NCBI RefSeq assembly: GCF_900116665.1 | Contig: NZ_FPBK01000006.1 | Span: 62,001-126,000, forward strand | Length of the DNA: 64,000 bases | Source: Pustulibacterium marinum | GTDB lineage: Bacteria > Bacteroidota > Bacteroidia > Flavobacteriales > Flavobacteriaceae | Direction of reading: 5' to 3' | Shown here: piece by piece, positions 16,475-24,407 of the stretch | How positions within the stretch are numbered: position 1 is the first letter of the stretch | Layout of the letters: the number at the start of each line of letters is the position of its first letter | Notes under the pieces: generated by a model | What the model saw: the letters and a program-made list of their open reading frames with translations, nothing else | The model's database searches: none | What the model was told of the DNA's origin: nothing | Position numbers and translations under genes: made by a program

Positions 16475-18709
16475 ATGATTTCTATTGCTATAAAAATCAA
16501 AGGATTTGAAAATTTACCTTACGATGACACTGTAAATTATTATCTGAGAAAAGAATCCAAGGATTGGTCCTCTTTCATAAGTAAATATCCAAACTTTATC
16601 TTAAAACCTAGAATTACCTCAGTTCCATCAAAAAAAATAAAGACAATACAAGATGAAACTAAAAGGCTTACTGTTTTAGATAATATTAATTTGCTTTCAT
16701 ATTACACTTTGTATAATGTTGATGAAAATGATATAGATTTAATTTTTAATGAATTACATAATGTAAATAATATAGAACCTTTATATTGGGAAACTAGTAA
16801 TCCTATAAAAGTTCTTAGTTCTGGTAACGAAATAGTCACCACTGAACCACTTTATTCTCAACAACTATACCTACATAACCAAAGTGGGATTAATATTGAT
16901 CATGTAAGAAATATCGATGGAAATCGAGGAGAATATTTAAATATCAAAATTATAGAAGAAGGTGTTTTCATTCAACATCAAGACTTTTTCGGACTAAATT
17001 TATCTACTGTAGGAAACAATACGAATAATGATGGTGTAGGAACCGCAGTTGCATCAATAATAGCCGCTCAGGATAATGGATTTGGAATGATGGGAATTAC
17101 TCCATCCTTAAGTAATATGCAGATATTTTCTCCCTCTTCAAATGGAGGAAAGTTAGGAGCATTAATTTACGCTATAATAACTAGTCATGATAACTCATTG
17201 ATTTTAATATCAGATCAATTCAGTGGATTTAATGGACAACCAAACATGCCATATGAAGTGGCTGAAGATTTAAGAGATGCAATAAAGTTAGCTATCGCAA
17301 GAGATATAATAATCATTCAGTCTGCAGGGGACGGAGGTTTAAATTTAGATGAATTTGAAGACTATCTTGGCAGGCGTATATTCGATATCCAAAGTGCTGA
17401 TTACGATAAGTCAAACTCAATAATGGTTGCTGCTAGCAAATATGATTCCATCGCTAAACAACATACAAAAGCAGATTTTACAAACTATGGTACATGCGTA
17501 TCAGGGTTTGCTCAGGGAGAGGATGTATTAGTAGGTACTAGGGATGCAACATCCGCTTTACCATACTATGGCTTAAAATCTGGGACGGCATTATCAGCTG
17601 CAATTGTTGCAGGTTCAATATTATCATTTAAAGGAATGGTATTAAGTGAAAAAACATTCAATTTTAAAATGAGGATGTTACTCCAAATTTGGAGTTTTTG
17701 TTGTATAGATGGAGTTAATGTAAGCAACATGCCCAAAATGAATAAGTTTTATAGTTTTTTAAAAGATGTTGTTGATATTTATTCTAGAGACTATATTGGA
17801 GATACTGGGAACAGAAATATAACAAGTAAACTTCAAAGCCCTGATATAATTATTAGTGAACGTTTTATTGTTGATCCTCAGGCTGAATTTGGTACAGGAA
17901 GCGGAAAAGAAAATAAATTTTTAAATGTCAATGTAGAATACGGACAAGACAATTATTGTTATGTTCGATTACTGAACAGATCTGCAAATACAGCTCTATC
18001 TAATATTGTTAATCTTTATTATAATAATGCATCACCATTGGCATCACCTAAATCATGGAAACTTATTGGTCAAGCCTTTGTTCCTAAAATAGAACCTGGA
18101 GTTATAACCGTTAGTCCTGCAATTAGATGGGCATCGAATAAATTACCTAAAAAAGGGCACTATTGTTTTATAGTATTGATTGACAATGTTTTTGATCAAA
18201 CTCCTAATCCATATGATATACATACTTCGAAGCAATTTCTAGATTTTATCAAGAACAATAATAATGCTATTTGGCGTAATTTCAATGTTGTGGATAATAA
18301 TCCAAATAACTCTACCCATCCTTCTAGAGAAATAAATGAAACAGATTTCGTTTTAGACTTTTTTTATAATGAAGAGTTGAGTTTAGTAGTGAATTCAGAT
18401 ATACCATCTTCTGCTATACTTCAATTTGAATTTCCAGACGAAATGAGTCCATATATGGAATGTAATACAGAGGCCTCTCAATACAGAGCAAATATGAAGA
18501 TTCTGAAATTGAGAACACCATGTAGACATACATACATAATAAAAAATAAAATTCTCAATATTATGAAAGCAGCTCCTTTCAATTTACAATATTATATACC
18601 TCGAAATGAAAGAGAAAGTGAATATAAAGTTGAGTTAATACAATACTATAAGGATGAGGAGATAGGTAGGGTTACTTGGTCAATAAAGAGTATTTCGCAA
18701 GATAATTAA
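16475..18709 (+). CDS. Subtilisin-fold (S8) protein lacking all catalytic residues
   Basis: This is a 744-residue cytoplasmic protein without a signal peptide. Residues about 150-385 follow the subtilase fold, but every catalytic position is changed: Asp32 is E161 (IKIIEEGV), His64 is V188 (DGVGTAVASI), oxyanion Asn155 is D286 (SAGDGG) and Ser221 is A372 (SGTALSAA). The surrounding glycines and hydrophobic core are kept, so the fold is probably retained. The first 105 residues could be a prodomain-like module, and residues 440-744 look beta-rich. A frame extension from TTG at 16448 exists, but the ATG at 16475 is preferred. A binding or scaffolding role is likely; proteolysis is very unlikely. 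It is followed 51 bp later by a probable outer-membrane protein. Confidence 0.75.
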   Translation: MISIAIKIKGFENLPYDDTVNYYLRKESKDWSSFISKYPNFILKPRITSVPSKKIKTIQDETKRLTVLDNINLLSYYTLYNVDENDIDLIFNELHNVNNIEPLYWETSNPIKVLSSGNEIVTTEPLYSQQLYLHNQSGINIDHVRNIDGNRGEYLNIKIIEEGVFIQHQDFFGLNLSTVGNNTNNDGVGTAVASIIAAQDNGFGMMGITPSLSNMQIFSPSSNGGKLGALIYAIITSHDNSLILISDQFSGFNGQPNMPYEVAEDLRDAIKLAIARDIIIIQSAGDGGLNLDEFEDYLGRRIFDIQSADYDKSNSIMVAASKYDSIAKQHTKADFTNYGTCVSGFAQGEDVLVGTRDATSALPYYGLKSGTALSAAIVAGSILSFKGMVLSEKTFNFKMRMLLQIWSFCCIDGVNVSNMPKMNKFYSFLKDVVDIYSRDYIGDTGNRNITSKLQSPDIIISERFIVDPQAEFGTGSGKENKFLNVNVEYGQDNYCYVRLLNRSANTALSNIVNLYYNNASPLASPKSWKLIGQAFVPKIEPGVITVSPAIRWASNKLPKKGHYCFIVLIDNVFDQTPNPYDIHTSKQFLDFIKNNNNAIWRNFNVVDNNPNNSTHPSREINETDFVLDFFYNEELSLVVNSDIPSSAILQFEFPDEMSPYMECNTEASQYRANMKILKLRTPCRHTYIIKNKILNIMKAAPFNLQYYIPRNERESEYKVELIQYYKDEEIGRVTWSIKSISQDN

Positions 18710-18760
18710 TTTTAAAGCATCCATTTTATACAGGAAAATTAACCAATGATTTAATCAAAA

Positions 18761-20689
18761 ATGAAAAAGACCTTAACCTTTATATCCTTTTTATTCTCAT
18801 TCCTAGTTTCGGCTCAAGAAGGAATACCATTATCAAGTTTTAGTGATGAATTCAAAAGATCTATTTTAGACGATCTTGATTTATACAATCGACCAAAACA
18901 TGCAATCAATGATTATACCTTTAATAAACAGTTTAAAGAAATATTTAGTACCGTGGTATTAACCAATAGTAACGTAATTAATAACGGTTCTGCTTTTTCG
19001 TATAACCAAGACAACGATAAGCATACGTTTAGTGCAAATTTTGCTTTTATGGGAAAAGGAGATACCGATATTCAGAACAATTTAATTTTAGATTTAGGTG
19101 TAAATATGACTGGGACAAATAACGATTTTATTTTCTATGGAGATGGAGGATGGTCTCAGGATATTGGAGGCAAAATAGGACTTAGTTTTAAGTTAAATTC
19201 AACCCAATTCTTTCTCGAGAACATAAAGGATAAATATATTACGGAACGAGAAACTAAAATAATTCCAGAAATAACTAGAATAAATCAGGGGACTATTTTT
19301 CTAGAACAAAGGTTGAAACAAAACTCTCCAAAATTAATCGATAGTTTAAAAAACATAAGAAACAAGCTAAAAGAATTATTAGACAAGAGGATAAAATTAT
19401 TAAATAACAAAGATTGGACTGGTAATGTTTCTTGGTCTTTATTTCTTGCAAAGAATGATAGTGTTTATGAGGATGCTATTGAATTTATTAAAAGTAATAA
19501 TGAATTATACCTAAAAAGTGGTGAATATGATTTAGATGTATTTGATAATACTATTGTAAAGTATTATTTCATAAAGTTGTTAGAAAATGAAAGAGAATGT
19601 TTTAAGATTAATAATAGAGCTTTTCTTTTATATAAAAGCGATATTATATCCAGCATAAATAATATATGTGATTCTATTGAAATGGAGGATATTCCTGTAA
19701 AATTAAAAAACGCTATCAGCAGTTGTAATAAAAATTATAAAATTGACTTTCTAGATCAAGAGCTCGACTATAAAACTTTAAATATTGAATCTGTAAAAGA
19801 TTTGAAAAAAAATGCTTTGAAATATTTTAATATTATTAAAGCACATAATGATTCCTTAATGAAGAAGTATACTGATAATATATTGTTGATGTATGAAATG
19901 CTGGGAGTTACGGAAGTTGCTAAACAAGAATCTTTAGTGGATAAAGATTCAATTACTACCTTTTATATAAATGAGAGTGTAGTTCAAAATAAAAAAAATG
20001 AAATATTTCATGCCTATGATTCTAAACTAAAGGTATTTCATGGATATTCATTCAAATGGTTCAATATAAATGCAAATTTTGCTAATAACAGTTTTGGAAT
20101 CAGTAACGATTCTATTCTTACGGATAGTATTTTTAAGGAAAAGGGACTAGAAAAAATTACCACTGTGTTTAGGCCAGCAATAGAAGGGTCTTTAAACTAC
20201 AATCATTTAGGAATTAGAACACTACAAGCAGCGCAATTATATTCAAGATTCACTTGGGGAAGTTTCCTTGATGCTCCATTTTATGATAAAGATAATACCT
20301 TATACAAAATAACAACACAATCGTTAAGTATTGTAGATAAAGATGGAGATGAACTCTTACCATACAATGAAATTACCGAAAACATCCAGTACATGGATGT
20401 TGGAGGCTATTACACTATCTTTTATGCATTTGAGAGAACGTTGGGGATCACTGGTCGATTGAATTTAAATTTCCCAGTTAAAAATGAAACTTCAATGCCT
20501 TTTAAACCCAATTATTCCTTTTATGTAGGACCCATTTTTAGGGTGGTAGGTGCAGATTCATGGAGTAAGGCAACCTTTGCTCTTAACTGTGGTTTTGAAA
20601 AGCAGTTATACGATGAAAACGCTTGGGACAATTTTCAAATCAAAGCTTCAGTAGGAGTTCCATTCTCCATTTTTGAAAAGAAAGAGTAA
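18761..20689 (+). CDS. Exported protein, probable outer-membrane beta-barrel with helical insert
   Basis: This 642-residue protein has a clear type I signal peptide (LFSFLVSAQ, cleavage near residue 19). Residues about 60-150 and 430-640 show alternating hydrophobic strands and tight turns typical of Bacteroidota outer-membrane proteins. A Lys/Glu-rich helical region (about 160-420) is inserted between them. No family was recognised. It follows the pseudo-subtilase gene by 51 bp and ends at a strong terminator, so the two probably form a transcription unit. Barrel topology is inferred from sequence pattern, and the C-terminus lacks the usual terminal aromatic residue. Confidence 0.65.
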   Translation: MKKTLTFISFLFSFLVSAQEGIPLSSFSDEFKRSILDDLDLYNRPKHAINDYTFNKQFKEIFSTVVLTNSNVINNGSAFSYNQDNDKHTFSANFAFMGKGDTDIQNNLILDLGVNMTGTNNDFIFYGDGGWSQDIGGKIGLSFKLNSTQFFLENIKDKYITERETKIIPEITRINQGTIFLEQRLKQNSPKLIDSLKNIRNKLKELLDKRIKLLNNKDWTGNVSWSLFLAKNDSVYEDAIEFIKSNNELYLKSGEYDLDVFDNTIVKYYFIKLLENERECFKINNRAFLLYKSDIISSINNICDSIEMEDIPVKLKNAISSCNKNYKIDFLDQELDYKTLNIESVKDLKKNALKYFNIIKAHNDSLMKKYTDNILLMYEMLGVTEVAKQESLVDKDSITTFYINESVVQNKKNEIFHAYDSKLKVFHGYSFKWFNINANFANNSFGISNDSILTDSIFKEKGLEKITTVFRPAIEGSLNYNHLGIRTLQAAQLYSRFTWGSFLDAPFYDKDNTLYKITTQSLSIVDKDGDELLPYNEITENIQYMDVGGYYTIFYAFERTLGITGRLNLNFPVKNETSMPFKPNYSFYVGPIFRVVGADSWSKATFALNCGFEKQLYDENAWDNFQIKASVGVPFSIFEKKE

Positions 20690-20703
20690 AAAAATAGAGT
20701 ACC

Positions 20704-20740
20704 AAAAACCCCCACAACAAAGCTGTCATGGGGGTTTTTT
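20704..20740. terminator. Bidirectional terminator between convergent genes
   Basis: Arms AAAAACCCCC/GGGGGTTTTTT enclose an 18-20-base loop, with T runs on both strands. It serves the rightward exported-protein gene and the convergent small lipoprotein gene. Confidence 0.85.
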
Positions 20741-20760
20741 ATATAAACTAAATATAGAGC

Positions 20761-20946
20761 TTAGGAACAACCGTCAGGGTCATCACAATCATCTTCTTCA
20801 GGTGGCAGTATCTCTCCATCATCATCACCCGTATTCGCTTGTTCGGTGTAGAGCGAATCATCTGCATTCGCAGCATCAGGGGTACAAGAATAGAAAAATG
20901 GAACATTGAGGAAAACCGTAAGCATAAGTACATAAAATTTCTTCAT
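20761..20946 (-). CDS. Small acidic lipoprotein
   Basis: This is a 61-residue protein with a lipoprotein signal (MKKFYVLMLTVFLNVPFFYS, then Cys21). The mature part is about 40 residues of almost only acidic and small amino acids, ending with DDCDDPDGCS. I chose the ATG at 20946 because it gives a proper signal peptide; the frame is open further upstream, to 21060, but would bury it. Acidic tails of this type may bind Ca2+ or be surface-exposed. No function is known. Confidence 0.6.
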   Translation of the reverse strand: MKKFYVLMLTVFLNVPFFYSCTPDAANADDSLYTEQANTGDDDGEILPPEEDDCDDPDGCS

Positions 20947-21256
20947 TTTGTAATGATTTTTAAAAATTTGACATAAAAATTCTGGGTCGCTTTGAGCGAC
21001 ATTTTTAAAAATGTGAGGCCTCACAAACGGGAAGTACTTTGATTCATAATAGGGCATCAACTACCTTCCCAAATAGTGTCTTCACTATTACAAATCCATC
21101 GTATAGAATTGATATACTGTTGTTTTCAATTCTTGGATCAAATGAAAAAAAATCCGCAAAGAATAGCGGGAAATAGTAAGGAAATGATCAGGAAATGTTT
21201 TTCACAAACATTTCCCTCAAATAAATTGTACTTTTATAATCATAACGTTTAGGCTT
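20947..21256. other. Divergent intergenic region with palindrome
   Basis: No gene is seen. It contains a 25-bp inverted repeat with arms GGAAATGT/ACATTTCC at 21191-21215, placed upstream of the gene at 21257. This could be an operator shared by the two divergent genes. Confidence 0.5.
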
Positions 21257-21946
21257 ATGTATGGAACACTACTCATTGAAGTATTCAACAAACTGAAAGA
21301 AGAACATCCGGAGTACTCAGATACCAGATCTGGAGAAGAACTTAGCAATATCATTGAAGAGATTACAACTAAGAATGGAGCTAGAGATACGTATACGGGC
21401 CGTACACTTAGAGACAAAAGAGAAGAGGCCCTAGGAGGAGATGAAGTAACCTTTAGACTACCTATTGCAAATGCCCTAAGCAACTATTTGGGGTATGGCA
21501 ATTACTCAGATTACGTAACCTTAAAGACAAAAAAAGCCCAAACACTCAAAGACAGAGCGCAGGGCTTTTATAGCAAGCATAGAGCCAAATCGGTTGGAGT
21601 ACTCGCTTTGTTAGTAATATTAATTTCATGGATTGGTTTAGAAGAGAAAGAACAGCATTGGATGGCTTGGAAACAAGATCATTATGAAGAAGTACCCTTC
21701 AATGGAGAAATGTTCAAAATAGGAGAGCTAAAAATGTTCAATGCAAAGACAATCGAAAACCTAAAAAGAGTAGATCCCAATTGTCAAACCATCTTTTTTA
21801 CCGGGACCGATAAGCCACTTATTTGGTACGGAAAAGCAACAAACAAAGAATACGAGTTCTTTTCCGCAAGAGGAGATCATCCTGTAACAGGCAAACCACT
21901 AAAACCCATTACACGGTATATGATCAAAAAATATATCTGTCCGTAA
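21257..21946 (+). CDS. Single-pass membrane protein of unknown function
   Basis: This 229-residue protein has three parts: an N-terminal helical domain (1-90) ending with the motif LSNYLGYGNYSDYV, one transmembrane helix (about 112-128, SVGVLALLVILISWIGL), and a C-terminal domain ending in HPVTGKPLKPITRYMIKKYI. I recall similar N- and C-terminal modules in other flavobacterial proteins but know no assigned function. The layout, with a cytoplasmic helical domain tethered to an external domain, would suit signal transfer across the membrane. It lies in the accessory region but is separated from the main operon by two small leftward genes. Confidence 0.65.
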   Translation: MYGTLLIEVFNKLKEEHPEYSDTRSGEELSNIIEEITTKNGARDTYTGRTLRDKREEALGGDEVTFRLPIANALSNYLGYGNYSDYVTLKTKKAQTLKDRAQGFYSKHRAKSVGVLALLVILISWIGLEEKEQHWMAWKQDHYEEVPFNGEMFKIGELKMFNAKTIENLKRVDPNCQTIFFTGTDKPLIWYGKATNKEYEFFSARGDHPVTGKPLKPITRYMIKKYICP

Positions 21947-22198
21947 TCAATCTTCCCAACCACACAGCGTACGTTCCAGCTGTTTAGCATTAGTTAAAGA
22001 CACTTGTTTCACCTCGCTTTTACAGGCATTCAAGCCTCTACAGTTCTTCTTGTAGTGATACTTTTTACTTGAAGTCCCTGTGCAGATAAATACATTGGTT
22101 GCAGTCCCAGTAGCCTTAGAACTTAGCTCCTGATAGGTAAAAGCAGTCAGTCCCAGAAGAGACAAACCTCCTACAATGCTGTATAGATATGTTTTCAT
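21947..22198 (-). CDS. Small exported Cys-containing protein
   Basis: This is an 83-residue protein with an N-terminal hydrophobic signal or anchor (about 7-22). The conserved-looking C-terminal module has four cysteines (FICTGTSSKKYHYKKNCRGL, then ACKSEVKQVSL and TLCGWED). The spacing resembles small metal-binding or disulfide-linked modules appended to many Bacteroidota proteins. The gene converges with and directly abuts the membrane protein gene at 21257. Its role is unknown. Confidence 0.65.
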   Translation of the reverse strand: MKTYLYSIVGGLSLLGLTAFTYQELSSKATGTATNVFICTGTSSKKYHYKKNCRGLNACKSEVKQVSLTNAKQLERTLCGWED

Positions 22199-22237
22199 TT
22201 AAAATGACTTTATTGAAGTATAAAGATAGCATAATGT

Positions 22238-22267
22238 AAAAGCCATAGAAATTAATCCATGGCTTTT
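22238..22267 (-). terminator. Hairpin AAAAGCCAT/ATGGCTTTT
   Basis: A perfect 9-bp stem with a 12-base loop lies 10 bases beyond the stop of the 48-residue leftward gene at 22277, in terminator position. Confidence 0.55.
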
Positions 22268-22276
22268 AGTTACTGT

Positions 22277-22423
22277 TTATTTACAGCCATTTTTAGTACA
22301 GGTGATTTTTGCACTAGTGTTTATCCAATGAGCTGGATGATCCTTCGTGTCAGTACCACAGCCTGTAGTACCGCCTTTTTGTCCCTTATGGACAATTCCC
22401 GTGGGTGTGTGAGTTACGGCCAT
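22277..22423 (-). CDS. 48-residue small protein, Cys/Thr-rich
   Basis: This leftward frame encodes 48 residues beginning MAVTHTPTGIVHKG and ending SAKITCTKNGCK. It has a GCGTDT motif and three cysteines (GCG, TCT, GCK) and no signal peptide. The composition is clearly protein-like, a hairpin terminator follows, and the ATG faces the promoter region of the large operon. I believe comparable Cys/Gly small proteins occur in other Bacteroidota, but the function is unknown. A longer frame on the opposite strand here looks like a shadow. Confidence 0.55.
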   Translation of the reverse strand: MAVTHTPTGIVHKGQKGGTTGCGTDTKDHPAHWINTSAKITCTKNGCK

Positions 22424-22472
22424 ATAAATATTATTATGTTCTGTCCTCTAAATAACAACAACTTAGTATCAA

Positions 22473-22496
22473 TTCCTTACGGGAAACCGTAAGGAA
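22473..22496. promoter_or_regulatory. Perfect inverted repeat upstream of the large operon
   Basis: Ten-base arms TTCCTTACGG/CCGTAAGGAA flank a GAAA spacer, 43 bp before the first ATG of the operon and 49 bp before the divergent small gene. No T run follows, so an operator is more likely than a terminator. The core TTACGG-N4-CCGTAA recurs at 52007-52022. Confidence 0.5.
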
Positions 22497-22539
22497 GTAT
22501 AAAACGTTCTAATTAATTTTCGAAAAAATAAAACCAACT

Positions 22540-23970
22540 ATGTCCTATTTTAAAATGAATACTGCTTTGTATGCTCTTGTAATAATTTTGGGGTTGAGTA
22601 GCTGTAAATATGAAAGTGATAAAATTGATATGCATATCAGAAAAGCTGATTTAAGTAGTTTTATATCACGCTTAGAAAATGATATTACTTCGAATAAACA
22701 GATAATGTGGGATAGGGAAGAAGATTCCATTTTCACTTTTAAAAGCACTACAAACCCAAGTTTATTTAAAGAAAAGTTAGATTGGTTTTATGCAAAGCGA
22801 GATACACTTAAAAAAGTATCTTTCTTTTTTGAAAACTCTGCAAGCATGAATGGATACATTGGCGATCCTGAATTTCGCCAAAATATTTATCGCATTTATA
22901 CTGCATTACCAGAAGAAAATACCCAAGGCTTTTTTGTGAATACACAATTATATCCACAAGATAATATCATAGAGAGATTTAAAAAAGGGGATATTAAAAC
23001 AAAGGGAACAGGAAATACAGACCACCAATATATATTCAAAGAGGCCATTAAAAGGGCTGCAAATAATGGTCTTAGTATACTAGTTACAGATGGAATCTAT
23101 TCTCCAAAATCAGGAGATAATAATTTAGATCTAATTACAATTGACATAGCAAAAGACTTTAAAGAAGCCCTATCAAATGAATCTATAGAGACAGTAGTAC
23201 TTAAAATGGAATCGAATTATACAGGTATTTATTATGGCCAAAAGTGTAGAAAAAGAACCAAAATAGATCAAAAACGTCCCTATTATATTTTCCTATTTGG
23301 TAATAAATACAGTATAAATAAGGCACTTAAGCAATATATTGTTTTAAAGGAATTGAAAGGGTATGTTGCTCAAAATCGATTTGTCACCACACGTGGTTTA
23401 TATACTCCATACACAATTCTTACAAAAGGAGATGAAATGATAGGAAGTTTCAAAGCTGTAGAAAAAGGTTATAATCAGAAACATGCCATTGAGGACCTAG
23501 AAAAAGAGAGTAGCAAATTCAAAGGCACACCAAATGATGCTATTCAATTTGCAGTAGCTATAGATCTTTCAAAAGTAAATCTTCCTAAATCCTACATTTT
23601 AGATGCTTCTAATTATAAAATCAATGGTAAAACAGATTTTGAAATACAAAATATTCTTGCTGTTCAAGATCTAAATAAAAATTCCAAAACTCTAAAGGCA
23701 ATTGAGCTATTGTCAAAAGAGAATATTAAGCCAGATTATCTCATCGTTTTAAGAGGTCATAAAGAATTATTTGGAAACATTAATGTTGAATTGATAAGAA
23801 ACTTACCTCAATGGATTCTAGAAACAGGTACTATGGATGACTGTAATATTGAGGGAGACACCAATACTACCTACGCTTTTGATCAACTAATGTATGGTAT
23901 TGAAGAGGCCTACAAGAAAATATCCAAAGAACAATCAATTACCAATATCAAACTAACAACCAATTTATAA
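22540..23970 (+). CDS. vWA-like lipoprotein, first gene of the large operon
   Basis: This 476-residue lipoprotein has the signal ALVIILGLSSC, with Cys23 followed by Lys. Residues about 90-300 resemble a von Willebrand A domain: a strand ending VSFFFENSASM, where E98-x-S100-x-S102 stands in for the MIDAS DxSxS, and a later strand ILVTDG with D184. The metal site therefore has Glu for Asp. The C-terminal third is mixed alpha/beta and unassigned. It probably sits in the periplasm, anchored to a membrane, and binds a protein partner. It opens a rightward run of eight closely spaced genes. The vWA call is by motif, not alignment. Confidence 0.65.
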   Translation: MSYFKMNTALYALVIILGLSSCKYESDKIDMHIRKADLSSFISRLENDITSNKQIMWDREEDSIFTFKSTTNPSLFKEKLDWFYAKRDTLKKVSFFFENSASMNGYIGDPEFRQNIYRIYTALPEENTQGFFVNTQLYPQDNIIERFKKGDIKTKGTGNTDHQYIFKEAIKRAANNGLSILVTDGIYSPKSGDNNLDLITIDIAKDFKEALSNESIETVVLKMESNYTGIYYGQKCRKRTKIDQKRPYYIFLFGNKYSINKALKQYIVLKELKGYVAQNRFVTTRGLYTPYTILTKGDEMIGSFKAVEKGYNQKHAIEDLEKESSKFKGTPNDAIQFAVAIDLSKVNLPKSYILDASNYKINGKTDFEIQNILAVQDLNKNSKTLKAIELLSKENIKPDYLIVLRGHKELFGNINVELIRNLPQWILETGTMDDCNIEGDTNTTYAFDQLMYGIEEAYKKISKEQSITNIKLTTNL

Positions 23971-23980
23971 CACTTCTATT

Positions 23981-24406
23981 ATGAACGATTTTTTTTCATT
24001 ATTATATGAGTTTTTCTTTGATTATGATACAAACCAGGATTTTATGACAGCTTTGTTTGTCAATAAAGATTATTTGTGGCTTGGTATTATAATATTAGCA
24101 ACAACATGCCTTTCACTACTGGTCTTTTATAAAATCTGGGATCCAGTAGCAAAACAAACCTTTAGTTTTCTAATAACTATACTTATAAACATAGGTTTGA
24201 TATTTGGAATAGCTTACATTCTAATAACCAATAATAATGAAATTACAGAATATTTGGTTAATCAGGATCTTCCGGGTATAGAATCTTTCATATTAAAAAC
24301 TGCAGCTGTAACAGCTTTGTACGGAGCAGTAGTATTTATAATATTTATACTCATACCGTTCCCTTTTAAATTCATTAGTAAAAATAACCGACATAACCCT
24401 TTCTAA
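23981..24406 (+). CDS. Three-helix membrane protein of unknown function
   Basis: This is a 141-residue protein with hydrophobic helices at about 30-52, 60-84 and 107-130 and a short basic C-terminus (FKFISKNNRH). No motif points to a family. It starts 10 bp after the vWA-like lipoprotein gene and ends one base before the tubulin-like gene, so it is an integral part of the operon and might anchor the GTPase to the inner membrane. Confidence 0.7.
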   Translation: MNDFFSLLYEFFFDYDTNQDFMTALFVNKDYLWLGIIILATTCLSLLVFYKIWDPVAKQTFSFLITILINIGLIFGIAYILITNNNEITEYLVNQDLPGIESFILKTAAVTALYGAVVFIIFILIPFPFKFISKNNRHNPF

Positions 24407-24407
24407 A

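Noticed and set aside
16475-18709. Active subtilisin-like protease
   Set aside because: None of the catalytic Asp, His, Ser or oxyanion Asn positions is conserved, so a protease call would mislead.
22259-22492. 77-codon rightward frame
   Set aside because: It runs antisense through the better-supported 48-residue gene and across the palindrome, with no start signal.
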